Positions 1-7,617 of a stretch of DNA of 64,000 nt are shown piece by piece; positions within the stretch are counted from its first letter, which is position 1, and the number at the start of each line of letters is the position of its first letter. This DNA is from Allocatelliglobosispora scoriae. GTDB taxonomy: Bacteria > Actinomycetota > Actinomycetes > Mycobacteriales > Micromonosporaceae. The position numbers and the translations under genes were made by a program. The notes under the pieces were generated by a model. That model did no database searches, was not told where the DNA came from, and worked only from the letters and a program-made list of their open reading frames with translations. The stretch lies in assembly GCF_014204945.1 (NCBI RefSeq), contig NZ_JACHMN010000002.1, positions 3,929,001 to 3,993,000 of the forward strand, read 5' to 3'.

Positions 1-2
1 GA

Positions 3-2009
3 CCCGATGACGAGCTCCGGGTCGCCGGTGCCGTCGACGAGGTCCGCGGGCACTACATCGCCGGGCTGGGCCGCCCGGCGGACGCCCTCGACGAGCAGAC
101 GGCTGCGCTCATGGCCGACCCCGCTCGCGTCCGCCGCGCTCTGCTCGCGGCACCGCCGGAGGCTCGGGCGGTGCTGGACCGGCTCGCCGAGGGCCCGCCC
201 GTCGGCACCTTCACCGAACCGTCCGAGACCCTGCTGGGCCTCATCGGACAGCACCTCCTCGTGCGCGTCGACCACCAGACCGTGGAGCTCCCGCGCGAGC
301 TGGGGCTGCTGCTGCGCCGCGACGCCGGGCCGCTCGGACCGCTCCATCCGGCGGCCCCGGAGCTGCCGCCGCCGTCGCGTGCGCAGGCGGCCATCGACCG
401 CGCCGCCGCAGGCCAGGTCATGTCTGTGGTACGCCAAGCAGAAGCCCTGATCGAGGCGCTCGCCGCCGATCCGCCGCCCGTGCTGCGTGCCGGTGGCATG
501 GGCGTGCTGCCGTTGCGCCGCCTCGCCAAGTCGGCCGACCTGCCCGAGCCGCTGGCGGCGCTGCTGATCGAGATCGTCTACGCGGCGGGCCTCGTCGCGG
601 AGCTGGAGACCTCGATCGAGACGATCTATCTGCCGAGCGCCGCATATGACGGATGGCGCACCGAGACCGTCGCGCAACGGTGGGCGGTGCTCGCCACGGC
701 GTGGCTGGCGATGCCGAGGCAGGCGGCCCTGATCGGTCAGCGCGACGAGCGGGACCGGGCGATCACGGCACTCGCTCCGGAGGCGGAGCGAGCCGGCGCA
801 CCCGTGCTGCGCAAGGCGACGCTGCGGGCACTGCCGCCCGGCGTCACGCCCACCCCGGAGCAGCTCGTCGAGGTGCTCGCCTGGCATACGCCGCTGCGGG
901 TCCGAGGTCGTGAGCAGCTCTATCTCGGGGTGCTGTCGGAGGCTGCGGAGCTGGGCTTCACGGGTTACGGCGGCCTCGCCTCTTACGCATTGCCGCTGGT
1001 CGTGCCCGACGAGCCGGACGATCCGCTGGGTCGAGGGCCGAGCGGTGACCGCCCGCGCGATCAGAACCCGGCCGCCGTGGCGCTCGCCGCACTGCTGCCG
1101 CCGCCGGTGACCGAGTTCCTGATCCAGGGGGACCTGACGGTCGTCGTGCCGGGGCCGCCGGAGGCCGGTCTCGCGGCGGAGCTCGATCTCGTCGCCGACC
1201 ACGAATCCGGTGGCGGTGCCGTGGTCTACCGGGTGACCCAGGCCAGCCTGCGGCGGGCGCTCGACGCCGGTTACGCCGGTGCCGACCTGCACTCGCTCTT
1301 CGCCCGCCGGTCCCGGACGCCGGTGCCGCAGGGGCTCACCTACCTGATCGACGATGCTGCGCGTACCCACGGCGGTTTGCGGACCGGCTCGGCCGGGGCC
1401 TATCTGCGCAGCGATGACGAGGCGCTGATCGCGACCGTGCTCGCGGACCGGCGGCTGAGCGCGCTGGGGCTGCGGCGGCTGGCGCCGACGGTGCTGATCA
1501 CGGTGAGCCAGGCGGGGCGGCTGCTGACGGCGCTGCGCGAGGCGGGCTATGCACCGTCCCCGGAGGACTCGACCGGTGCGGTCGTGCTGACCAGGCCCAA
1601 GCTGCGCCGGTCGGTGGCGCGGCCGCCGGTGAGTCCGGCGATCGACCTGACCGCCGGGCTGACCCGGCCGCGACTGCTGGGGATCGTGGAGCAGATCCGG
1701 CGCGGCGACGCCGCGAGTCGGGCGGCCCGCCGAGCGCCCCTGGCGGTCCGTGCGGCGACAGGGGGTCCCGTCGATGGGCTGACCGCCGTTCAGGCGCACA
1801 CGGAGGCGCTGGCGGTGCTGCAGCAGGCGGTGCGGGACAAGGCGAAGGTCTGGGTCGGCTACGTCGACGCGCACGGCTCGACGGCGTCGCGGTTGGTGCG
1901 CCCGGTCTCGATCGGCGCGGGCTACCTACGCGCCGAGGACGACCGCACCCAGACCCTGCACACATTCGCGCTGAGTCGAGTCACCGCGGCCGTCCTCGAT
2001 ACGCAATAA
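3..2009 (+). CDS. Helicase-associated domain protein (Rv0862c-like), 5'-truncated by window edge
   Basis: The frame is open from the first bases of the window, so the gene starts upstream and about 669 C-terminal residues are visible. The family normally has about 750 residues. The middle part resembles the helicase C-terminal-like domain Helicase_C_3 found in actinobacterial partners of XPB. The last ~60 residues (WVGYVDAHG, then RLVRPVSIG, GYLRAEDD and FALSRV) look like a WYL-type fold. It lies just upstream of the XPB helicase at 3624, as in mycobacteria (Rv0862c beside Rv0861c, from memory), so a joint role in DNA repair or transcription-coupled processing is likely but is inference. No Walker motifs are seen, so it is probably not an ATPase itself. 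Confidence 0.8.
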   Translation, partial: PDDELRVAGAVDEVRGHYIAGLGRPADALDEQTAALMADPARVRRALLAAPPEARAVLDRLAEGPPVGTFTEPSETLLGLIGQHLLVRVDHQTVELPRELGLLLRRDAGPLGPLHPAAPELPPPSRAQAAIDRAAAGQVMSVVRQAEALIEALAADPPPVLRAGGMGVLPLRRLAKSADLPEPLAALLIEIVYAAGLVAELETSIETIYLPSAAYDGWRTETVAQRWAVLATAWLAMPRQAALIGQRDERDRAITALAPEAERAGAPVLRKATLRALPPGVTPTPEQLVEVLAWHTPLRVRGREQLYLGVLSEAAELGFTGYGGLASYALPLVVPDEPDDPLGRGPSGDRPRDQNPAAVALAALLPPPVTEFLIQGDLTVVVPGPPEAGLAAELDLVADHESGGGAVVYRVTQASLRRALDAGYAGADLHSLFARRSRTPVPQGLTYLIDDAARTHGGLRTGSAGAYLRSDDEALIATVLADRRLSALGLRRLAPTVLITVSQAGRLLTALREAGYAPSPEDSTGAVVLTRPKLRRSVARPPVSPAIDLTAGLTRPRLLGIVEQIRRGDAASRAARRAPLAVRAATGGPVDGLTAVQAHTEALAVLQQAVRDKAKVWVGYVDAHGSTASRLVRPVSIGAGYLRAEDDRTQTLHTFALSRVTAAVLDTQ

Positions 2010-2024
2010 CAGGCGTTCTACCGA

Positions 2025-2846
2025 TCAGGTGCCGATGCGCCGACCGTAGAGGCGCACCTTGGAGCCGTAGCCGAGCAGCGAGTATGCCTTGACCGCGTCG
2101 TTGTGGAGCAGGTTGACGCAGCCGTGCGAGCCGATGCCCGTGTTGTGGATGTAGGTGGTGGTCTCGTGCAGGCCCATGCCGTCGTTGAAGTGCTGCCAGT
2201 AGGGCAGCCAGACCTTGTAGGGACGCGACCAGTGCTTCGTGCTGCGGTCGTTGATCCCGTAGGTGCCCGCCGTGGTGGCGAACCCCTTCATGCCGGTCCG
2301 GGTGACGGTCGGTCCGAGGACCACCTTGCCGCCCGACATGATGTAGAAGGTCTGGTGAGTCAGGTCGACGCAGGCCATGGTGGCGTTACCGGCCTTGCAG
2401 GTGGCCGGGTCGGTGGCGGCGATGCGCTTCGCGACGGCGGCCGTGGTCTCGCCTGCCTTGCCGTTGGCGGGGGAGATCCCCATCCGCTTCTGGAAGGCCT
2501 TGATGGTGGCGCAGTCCCCGGCGCTCAGCTTTCCGTCGGCGACGATCGCGCCGTAGGTGCCGATCTTGGCGAGGGCCGTCTCGACGTCCCTCAGCTTCGA
2601 GCCGAGCGGGCACGGCGAGGATGCCGCACCGCCGCCTCCGGTGCCGGCCGCCGCCTTGGTGGGCGTCGGCTTGGCGGACGGGGACGGCTGGATCGCCGCC
2701 GTACTCGTCGCGGGGGCGCTGCTGGTCTGTGCCACCGGTTCTTGGGGTGCGGCCACGTTGTCCGTGGGTCCGCAGCCGGTCAGTAGGAACAGGGCACCAA
2801 GCGCCAGCGCGCCGGCCCTGCGGATCGTTCGATGCTCAGCTCGCAT
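2025..2846 (-). CDS. L,D-transpeptidase lipoprotein (YkuD domain)
   Basis: Predicted cell-wall cross-linking enzyme of 273 aa. The ATG at 2846 is chosen over a longer frame (to 2939) because a GGGGAGGG ribosome-binding site precedes it and a signal peptide with lipobox LLTGC (Cys25) follows directly. Residues ~30-70 are a Thr/Pro/Ala-rich linker. Residues ~75-135 resemble a peptidoglycan-binding helical domain (ending near FQKRMGISP). The C-terminal YkuD domain carries the catalytic signature HNTGIGSHGCVNL, with the active Cys at ~243 and His at ~234. It should act at the outer face of the membrane, forming 3-3 cross-links in peptidoglycan. It is convergent with the preceding helicase-associated gene, with only 15 bp between the stops. 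Confidence 0.9.
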   Translation of the reverse strand: MRAEHRTIRRAGALALGALFLLTGCGPTDNVAAPQEPVAQTSSAPATSTAAIQPSPSAKPTPTKAAAGTGGGGAASSPCPLGSKLRDVETALAKIGTYGAIVADGKLSAGDCATIKAFQKRMGISPANGKAGETTAAVAKRIAATDPATCKAGNATMACVDLTHQTFYIMSGGKVVLGPTVTRTGMKGFATTAGTYGINDRSTKHWSRPYKVWLPYWQHFNDGMGLHETTTYIHNTGIGSHGCVNLLHNDAVKAYSLLGYGSKVRLYGRRIGT

Positions 2847-3096
2847 CTGGCCCTCCCCGACCAACGGTGTCGATTCTTCCCGGTACACGTGGAAGATCGG
2901 CGTCCGGTTGCACCGAGACATTAACCGCTGGTAGCACATTCTCGATAGCCCCGCCCGGCTCTTCCGGGATGGACAGACGCGCCGCTCAGGCGGGGTCCGC
3001 GCGCTCGTCCGGGCAGTGTCGGCGAAAACTCCTCATACGGGCGTTTCGCGTGCCAGTCTGGTGGTCGGGACTGCGCTCGAACGCGGGAGGGCGGCA

Positions 3097-3342
3097 ATGA
3101 CAACGGAGCCGGAACTGGGCCAGCCGGAGGAGACGGCGAAGTCGCCGGGCATCTCACGCGCGGCCCGGGCCGTCACGGTGGCGGTTGCCCTGGGGCTCGT
3201 CGCCTGGTTCTTCTTCGCCTGGCTGGTGCTCGACCGGCACCTGCTCGACGCCGCCGGAGAATCGGTCGGCACGGCGCTGCTGCTGCTCATCGTGGTCTCG
3301 GTGGTCGGAGCGGTCTGGCGCAACAACGCTCGCGATCGATAG
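3097..3342 (+). CDS. Small two-helix membrane protein
   Basis: An 81-aa protein of unknown function. The ATG at 3097 is preceded by GGGAGGG at 3085-3091, which decides against the longer frame from 3016. After a polar N-terminus of ~25 residues there are two hydrophobic segments, ~residues 29-48 (with VAWFFFAWLV) and ~56-72 (LLLLIVVSVVG), and then a basic tail WRNNARDR, which suggests an in-out-in topology. A strong terminator hairpin follows. I recognise no family. Confidence 0.65.
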   Translation: MTTEPELGQPEETAKSPGISRAARAVTVAVALGLVAWFFFAWLVLDRHLLDAAGESVGTALLLLIVVSVVGAVWRNNARDR

Positions 3343-3356
3343 CCTCAATCGATGGC

Positions 3357-3394
3357 GGCGCCGGCGGAGAACCGCCGGCGCCATCCCCGTTTTG
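3357..3394 (+). terminator. Rho-independent-like terminator
   Basis: Perfect 11-bp stem GGCGCCGGCGG / CCGCCGGCGCC with loop AGAA (3357-3382), followed by CCCCGTTTTG with a four-T run. It sits 15 bp after the stop of the small membrane protein. The rest of the gap up to the XPB start shows no further structure that I can support. Confidence 0.7.
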
Positions 3395-3623
3395 CATTGC
3401 AGGCATCGTTCGCCCCCGTTGGACGCCCCCGAACGTGCATGCAACCGAGGGACGCATAGGCGGTATGCAGAGGTTGCGGTCGGACCCCCGAATGGTCCGT
3501 TCGGTGAGCCCGGTGTGACCGTTTGGACAGGTTCCGGCGAGGTTGTCTCCTTCGGCGAAACGCGGTCTCCCTCGGGACGTGTCACCATGGAGGGTCATCG
3601 TCAGCCAACCCGGAGGTCATGAA

Positions 3624-5264
3624 GTGTCGGGCGGACCCCTGATCGTTCAGTCGGACAAGACCCTGCTGCTGGAGGTGGACCACGCCGACGCCACCGCCTG
3701 CCGGATGGCGATCGCGCCCTTCGCCGAGCTGGAGCGCTCGCCGGAGCACATGCACACCTACCGGCTGACGCCGCTGGGGCTGTGGAACGCGCGCGCGGCG
3801 GGCCACGACGCCGAGGCGGTCGTCGATGCCCTGCTGCGCTTCTCGCGCTACCCGGTGCCGCACGCGCTGCTCGTCGATGTCGCCGAGACGATGGACCGCT
3901 ACGGCAGGCTCCAGCTCGTCGCCGATCCGGTGCACGGTCTCGTGCTGCGCGGGCTGGACCGGATGGTGCTGATCGAGGTCGCCAAGTCGAAGAAGCTCGC
4001 CGGGATGCTCGGCGCGCAGATCGACGCCGACACGATCCAGGTGCACCCGTCCGAGCGGGGCCGGCTCAAGCAGGCGCTGCTGAAGCTCGGCTGGCCCGCC
4101 GAGGACCTCGCGGGCTATGTCGACGGCGAGGCGCACCAGATCGACCTCGCGGAGGACGGCTGGACGCTGCGCGGTTATCAGCGCGAAGCGGTCCAGCACT
4201 TCGCGGCCGGCGGCTCCGGTGTCGTCGTGCTCCCCTGCGGTGCGGGCAAGACGCTGGTGGGCGCTGCCGCGATGGCCGATGTCAAGGCCACGACGCTGAT
4301 CCTCGTGACCAACACGGTCGCCGGTCGGCAGTGGAAGCGCGAGCTGATCGCGCGGACCAACCTGACCGAGGAGGAGATCGGGGAGTATTCGGGCGAACGC
4401 AAGGAGATCCGCCCGGTCACGATCGCGACCTACCAGGTGCTCACGATGCGTCGTGGTGGCACCTTCCCGCACCTCAACGTCTTCGAGGCCCGGGACTGGG
4501 GCCTGATCATCTATGACGAGGTGCACCTGCTCCCGGCACCGATCTTCCGCTTCACCGCCGACCTCCAGGCCCGGCGGCGGCTCGGCCTCACCGCCACGCT
4601 CGTCCGCGAGGACGGCAAGGAGGGCGACGTCTTCAGCCTGATCGGGCCGAAGCGCTACGACGCGCCGTGGAAGGACATCGAGGCGCAGGGCTGGATCGCG
4701 CCGGCCGAGTGCGTCGAGGTACGCGTCACGCTCACCGACGAGGAGCGGATGGCCTACGCCCTGACGGAGGCCGAGGAGCGCTACCGCCTCGCCGCGACCG
4801 CCCGGACCAAGCTCCCCGTGGTGAAGGCGATCGTGGACAAGCACCCCGACGAGCAGGTGCTCGTGATCGGCGCCTACCTGGACCAGCTGCACGAGCTGGG
4901 GGAGTTCCTCGACGCCCCGATCATCCAGGGCGCGACGACCAACAAGGAGCGCGAGCGGCTCTTCGACGCGTTCCGGTCCGGTGAGATCCGCACCCTGATC
5001 CTGTCGAAGGTCGGCAACTTCTCCATCGACCTCCCCGAGGCGGCCGTCGCGATCCAGGTCAGCGGCACCTTCGGCAGCCGCCAGGAGGAGGCCCAGCGCC
5101 TGGGCAGGGTCCTGCGCCCCAAGGGCGACCACCGCCAGGCCCACTTCTACACGGTGGTGTCGAGGGACACGATAGACACCGAGTACGCGGCTCACCGCCA
5201 GCGCTTCCTGGCCGAACAGGGCTACGCCTACACCATCGTCGACGCCGACTCCCTCACGCCGTAA
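3624..5264 (+). CDS. DNA repair helicase XPB (3'-5' SF2 helicase)
   Basis: Bacterial XPB-type helicase of 546 aa, close in length to the mycobacterial Ercc3/XPB (~540). The start is GTG 3624, with CGGAGG at 3611-3616 and N-terminus VSGGPLIVQSDKTLLLEVDH, matching the family; the longer frame from 3543 is rejected. An N-terminal XPB damage-recognition-like region (~1-180) is followed by the RecA-like core: Walker A PCGAGKT (~206-212), DEVH box (~297-300), and motif VI QRLGRVLRPKG (~490). It unwinds DNA 3' to 5' with ATP and is thought to work in nucleotide excision repair or transcription. Its neighbour upstream is the Helicase_C_3 protein. It ends convergently with the LigD polymerase gene across a palindromic element. 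Confidence 0.93.
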   Translation: MSGGPLIVQSDKTLLLEVDHADATACRMAIAPFAELERSPEHMHTYRLTPLGLWNARAAGHDAEAVVDALLRFSRYPVPHALLVDVAETMDRYGRLQLVADPVHGLVLRGLDRMVLIEVAKSKKLAGMLGAQIDADTIQVHPSERGRLKQALLKLGWPAEDLAGYVDGEAHQIDLAEDGWTLRGYQREAVQHFAAGGSGVVVLPCGAGKTLVGAAAMADVKATTLILVTNTVAGRQWKRELIARTNLTEEEIGEYSGERKEIRPVTIATYQVLTMRRGGTFPHLNVFEARDWGLIIYDEVHLLPAPIFRFTADLQARRRLGLTATLVREDGKEGDVFSLIGPKRYDAPWKDIEAQGWIAPAECVEVRVTLTDEERMAYALTEAEERYRLAATARTKLPVVKAIVDKHPDEQVLVIGAYLDQLHELGEFLDAPIIQGATTNKERERLFDAFRSGEIRTLILSKVGNFSIDLPEAAVAIQVSGTFGSRQEEAQRLGRVLRPKGDHRQAHFYTVVSRDTIDTEYAAHRQRFLAEQGYAYTIVDADSLTP

Positions 5265-5272
5265 CCCCGAAA

Positions 5273-5348
5273 ATTCGCGTTGATCAAGGGAAGACTCGCC
5301 GCATATCGGACCCCCGACATGGCGAGTCTTCCCTTGATCAACGCGAAT
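5273..5348. repeat. 76-bp palindromic element, family A copy 1
   Basis: 28-bp arm (5273-5300), 20-nt loop (5301-5320) and 28-bp arm (5321-5348), perfectly complementary. The arm contains ATTCGCGTTGATCAAGGG followed by AAGACTCGCC; the loop is GCATATCGGACCCCCGACAT. Three more copies lie at 22261, 44334 and 48854. It sits between the convergent XPB and LigD-polymerase genes and overlaps the last codons of the latter. Confidence 0.95.
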
Positions 5349-6153
5349 AAAGGTCGCCGGTCGTGGTGACGCGGTGCAGGGTTTCGGCGGGGGTGAAGGT
5401 TTCCGGGGTGAATCCCCCCTTGGCCACCTCTGGCCAGGACAGGGGGGTGGAGACCGTGGGGATAGGGCCCGCCCGCAGGGAGTATGCGGTGACGGTGGTC
5501 TTGGACGGGTTGTTCTGGCTCCAGTCGATGAAGACCTTCCCGGTGCGGCCGGCGACGACCATGCGGTCGGTGATCTGCCCCGGTGCCGCCTTGGCGAACT
5601 CTGCCGCTATCGCCTTGACATAGGACTGCGCCTCGTCGGCGTTGCCGGTCCAGGCGGCGCTGACCTGCATGCCCTTGCGGCCCGAGGTCTTGGCGAAGGC
5701 TTCCCGGCCGTCGAGCGCCAGGCGGTCCTTGATCGCCAGGGCGACCGTGCGGCACTCGTCCAGGCCTGCCGGGGGACCGGGGTCCAGGTCGAAGACGACC
5801 ATGTCGGGACGGTCGGGGCTGCCGACCCGCCACTGCGGGGTGTGCAGCTCCAGGGCGGCGAGGTTGGCGAGCCAGACCAGCGTCGCGAGCTCCTCGCAGA
5901 CGATGAGGCCGTCGGGGGTACGCGGGATCCACGACGGGGTGCCGGCCGGGGCGTTCTTCTCGAAGAAGCCGGCGGTGTGCGTACCCGATGGGAATCTGAT
6001 CCTGGTCAGCGGCCTGTCGGCGAGGTGCGGCAGCAGGACCGGCGCGATGCGCGTGTAGTAGTCGATGACCTCACCCTTGGTGAAACCATCCTCGTAGAGC
6101 GGTTTGTCAAGATTTGAGAGATCAAGCTGCCTCCCGTCGATCTCGACCCGCAT
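5338..6153 (-). CDS. LigD-type polymerase (PolDom/primase-polymerase) for end joining
   Basis: Stand-alone archaeo-eukaryotic primase-type polymerase domain of 271 aa, without ligase or nuclease domains. The start at 6153 gives MRVEIDGRQLDLSNLDK, typical of the family. Motifs: catalytic DLD in VVFDLDPG (~residues 115-120), the nucleotide-binding stretch TSGRKGMQV, and the third acid in FIDWSQNN. These enzymes fill or extend ends in bacterial non-homologous end joining together with Ku. The gene is divergent from ku with 28 bp between start codons, so the two probably share a promoter region. Oddity: the last codons and the TGA stop (5338-5340) lie inside the palindromic element, so the native C-terminus may have been replaced. 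Confidence 0.9.
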   Translation of the reverse strand: MRVEIDGRQLDLSNLDKPLYEDGFTKGEVIDYYTRIAPVLLPHLADRPLTRIRFPSGTHTAGFFEKNAPAGTPSWIPRTPDGLIVCEELATLVWLANLAALELHTPQWRVGSPDRPDMVVFDLDPGPPAGLDECRTVALAIKDRLALDGREAFAKTSGRKGMQVSAAWTGNADEAQSYVKAIAAEFAKAAPGQITDRMVVAGRTGKVFIDWSQNNPSKTTVTAYSLRAGPIPTVSTPLSWPEVAKGGFTPETFTPAETLHRVTTTGDLYSR

Positions 6154-6181
6154 GCCCACAGAATATGCGAATCTGGTTCGT

Positions 6182-7120
6182 ATGAGGGCGATCTGGAAGG
6201 GCGCGGTGTCATTCGGGCTGGTCGCGATCGCGGTCAAGCTCTACTCCGCGACCGAGGAGAAGGACATCCGCTTCCATCAGGTGCACCCGGAGGACGGCGG
6301 GCGCATCTCCTACCAGCGCGTCTGCAAGATCTGCGGCAAGCAGCTCACCTTCGACCAGATCGCCAAGGGGCTCGATGTCGGCGGTGGCGAGCTGGTGATC
6401 CTGACCGACGAGGACCTCGCCGATCTGCCGCTCGCCAGCTCGCACTCGATCGAGGTGCTGGAGTTCGTGCCCGCCGAGCAGATCGACCCGATCCTCTACA
6501 GCAAGAGCTACTACCTCGAACCCGACGGCGCCGCGGGCGTCAAGCCCTATCTCCTGCTGCGCGACTCGCTCGCCCAGGCCGGGAAGATCGGGGTGGTCAA
6601 GGTCGCGCTGCGACAGCGCGAGCAGCTCGCAGCCATGCGGGTACGCGACAACGTGCTCGTCCTCAACACGATGCTCTGGCCCGACGAGGTGCGTGATCCC
6701 GCCTTCGGCTTCCTGGAGAAGGATGTCGACCTGCGCAAGCAGGAGCTGCAGATGGCCGCGTCGCTGATCGAGTCGATGGCGGGCGAGTTCCACCCGGACG
6801 AGTTCACCGATTCCTATCGCGAGGCGTTGCAGCAGGTCATCGACGCCAAGGTGGCGGGCAAGGAGGTCGTTGCCGCTGCCGAGCCGGAGACCGAGCCGGG
6901 CGAGGTGATCGACCTGATGGCGGCGCTGAAGGCCTCCGTCGAGCGGGGCCCGCGCGGCGCGCAAGGACGAGCCGGCCGCGGAGCCCGCCGCACCCGCCAA
7001 GCCCGCCGCCAAGAAGGCCGCCGTGAAGAAGGCGGCACCGGCCAAGTCGACTGCGGCGAAGAAGGCCGCGGCCAAGAAGGCTGCGTGATGTCGCATCGAA
7101 GCGGTAGTTTGGCGGCGTGA
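6182..7120 (+). CDS. ku: Ku protein, with apparent frameshift before the Lys-rich tail
   Basis: Bacterial Ku homodimer subunit, which binds DNA double-strand ends and recruits LigD-type enzymes. The ATG at 6182 gives MRAIWKGAVSFGLVAIAVKL, the classic start. The Ku core (~residues 1-255) is intact, with CKICGK near residue 45. As written, the frame runs to 7120 (312 aa), but after ~residue 255 it becomes an Arg/Gly/Glu-rich string unlike Ku. The +1 frame from about 6945 encodes the expected Ala/Lys/Pro-rich tail and stops at 7088. A single extra G in GGGG at 6945-6948 would explain this. It may be a sequencing error or a real mutation affecting only the tail. The as-read stop forms a GTGA overlap with the next gene. 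Confidence 0.9.
   Translation: MRAIWKGAVSFGLVAIAVKLYSATEEKDIRFHQVHPEDGGRISYQRVCKICGKQLTFDQIAKGLDVGGGELVILTDEDLADLPLASSHSIEVLEFVPAEQIDPILYSKSYYLEPDGAAGVKPYLLLRDSLAQAGKIGVVKVALRQREQLAAMRVRDNVLVLNTMLWPDEVRDPAFGFLEKDVDLRKQELQMAASLIESMAGEFHPDEFTDSYREALQQVIDAKVAGKEVVAAAEPETEPGEVIDLMAALKASVERGPRGAQGRAGRGARRTRQARRQEGRREEGGTGQVDCGEEGRGQEGCVMSHRSGSLAA
6945..7088 (+). other. Out-of-frame Ku C-terminal tail (probable +1 frameshift site)
   Basis: Reading from 6949 in the frame ending at TGA 7086-7088 gives ARAARKDEPAAEP, then APAKPAAKKAAVKK and APAKSTAAKKAAAKKAA. This is the Lys/Ala-rich C-terminal extension typical of actinobacterial Ku, thought to help DNA binding. Removing one G from the run at 6945-6948 restores ...ASVERARAARKDE in frame with the Ku core. 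Confidence 0.8.
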
Positions 7121-7608
7121 CAGCCGAGGAAGAGTGGTGGGCGTCCTACCACGGCAAGCTACGTGCCGCATTTCCCGATGAGACGCTCCTGTTCGTCGGA
7201 GCTCGCGGTCTCGTCCGCGATGATCAGGGCCGGTTCTTGCTGATCAAACGCGTGGACAACGGCAGCTGGTCGTTCCCCGCCGGTGGCATGGAGCTGGGCG
7301 AGTCGCTCGACGAGTGCGTGGTCCGGGAGGTGTGGGAGGAGACCGGCATCAAGGCCGGGCTGGCGACGCCGTTCGCGTTCTACAGCGGCTCGCAGTTCAC
7401 CTACACCAACGTGTTCGGACACACCTACCAGCACATCTCGATGTCCTACCTGCTGACCGACGTCAGCGGCGAGCTCAAGCCCGATCCGGAGGAGGCGGCC
7501 GACGCCGGCTTCTTCCACCCGTCGGAGATGCCGCTGAGCGACTTCCACCAGCTGGTCCTGCAGGATCTCGCCAACTTCGAGCGGACCGGGATCCTCCAGG
7601 TCCACTGA
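7117..7608 (+). CDS. Nudix hydrolase
   Basis: A 163-aa Nudix-fold hydrolase cleaving a nucleoside-diphosphate-linked substrate that cannot be named from sequence. The Nudix box is complete at ~residues 55-77: GGMELGE, then SLDECVV, then REVWEETGI, fitting Gx5Ex7REUxEExGU. The N-terminus (EEEWWASYHGKLRAAFP) is typical of short actinobacterial Nudix proteins. The start is GTG 7117, 28 bp after the likely true ku stop at 7088 and overlapping the as-read ku stop. No strong Shine-Dalgarno is seen. It converges with the MFS gene at 7618, leaving a 9-bp gap. Confidence 0.88.
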   Translation: MTAEEEWWASYHGKLRAAFPDETLLFVGARGLVRDDQGRFLLIKRVDNGSWSFPAGGMELGESLDECVVREVWEETGIKAGLATPFAFYSGSQFTYTNVFGHTYQHISMSYLLTDVSGELKPDPEEAADAGFFHPSEMPLSDFHQLVLQDLANFERTGILQVH

Positions 7609-7617
7609 CGCACGGCG

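Noticed and set aside
6182-7120. Calling ku a pseudogene
   Set aside because: The whole Ku core is intact; only the tail is out of frame, and a single-base sequence error is an equally good explanation.
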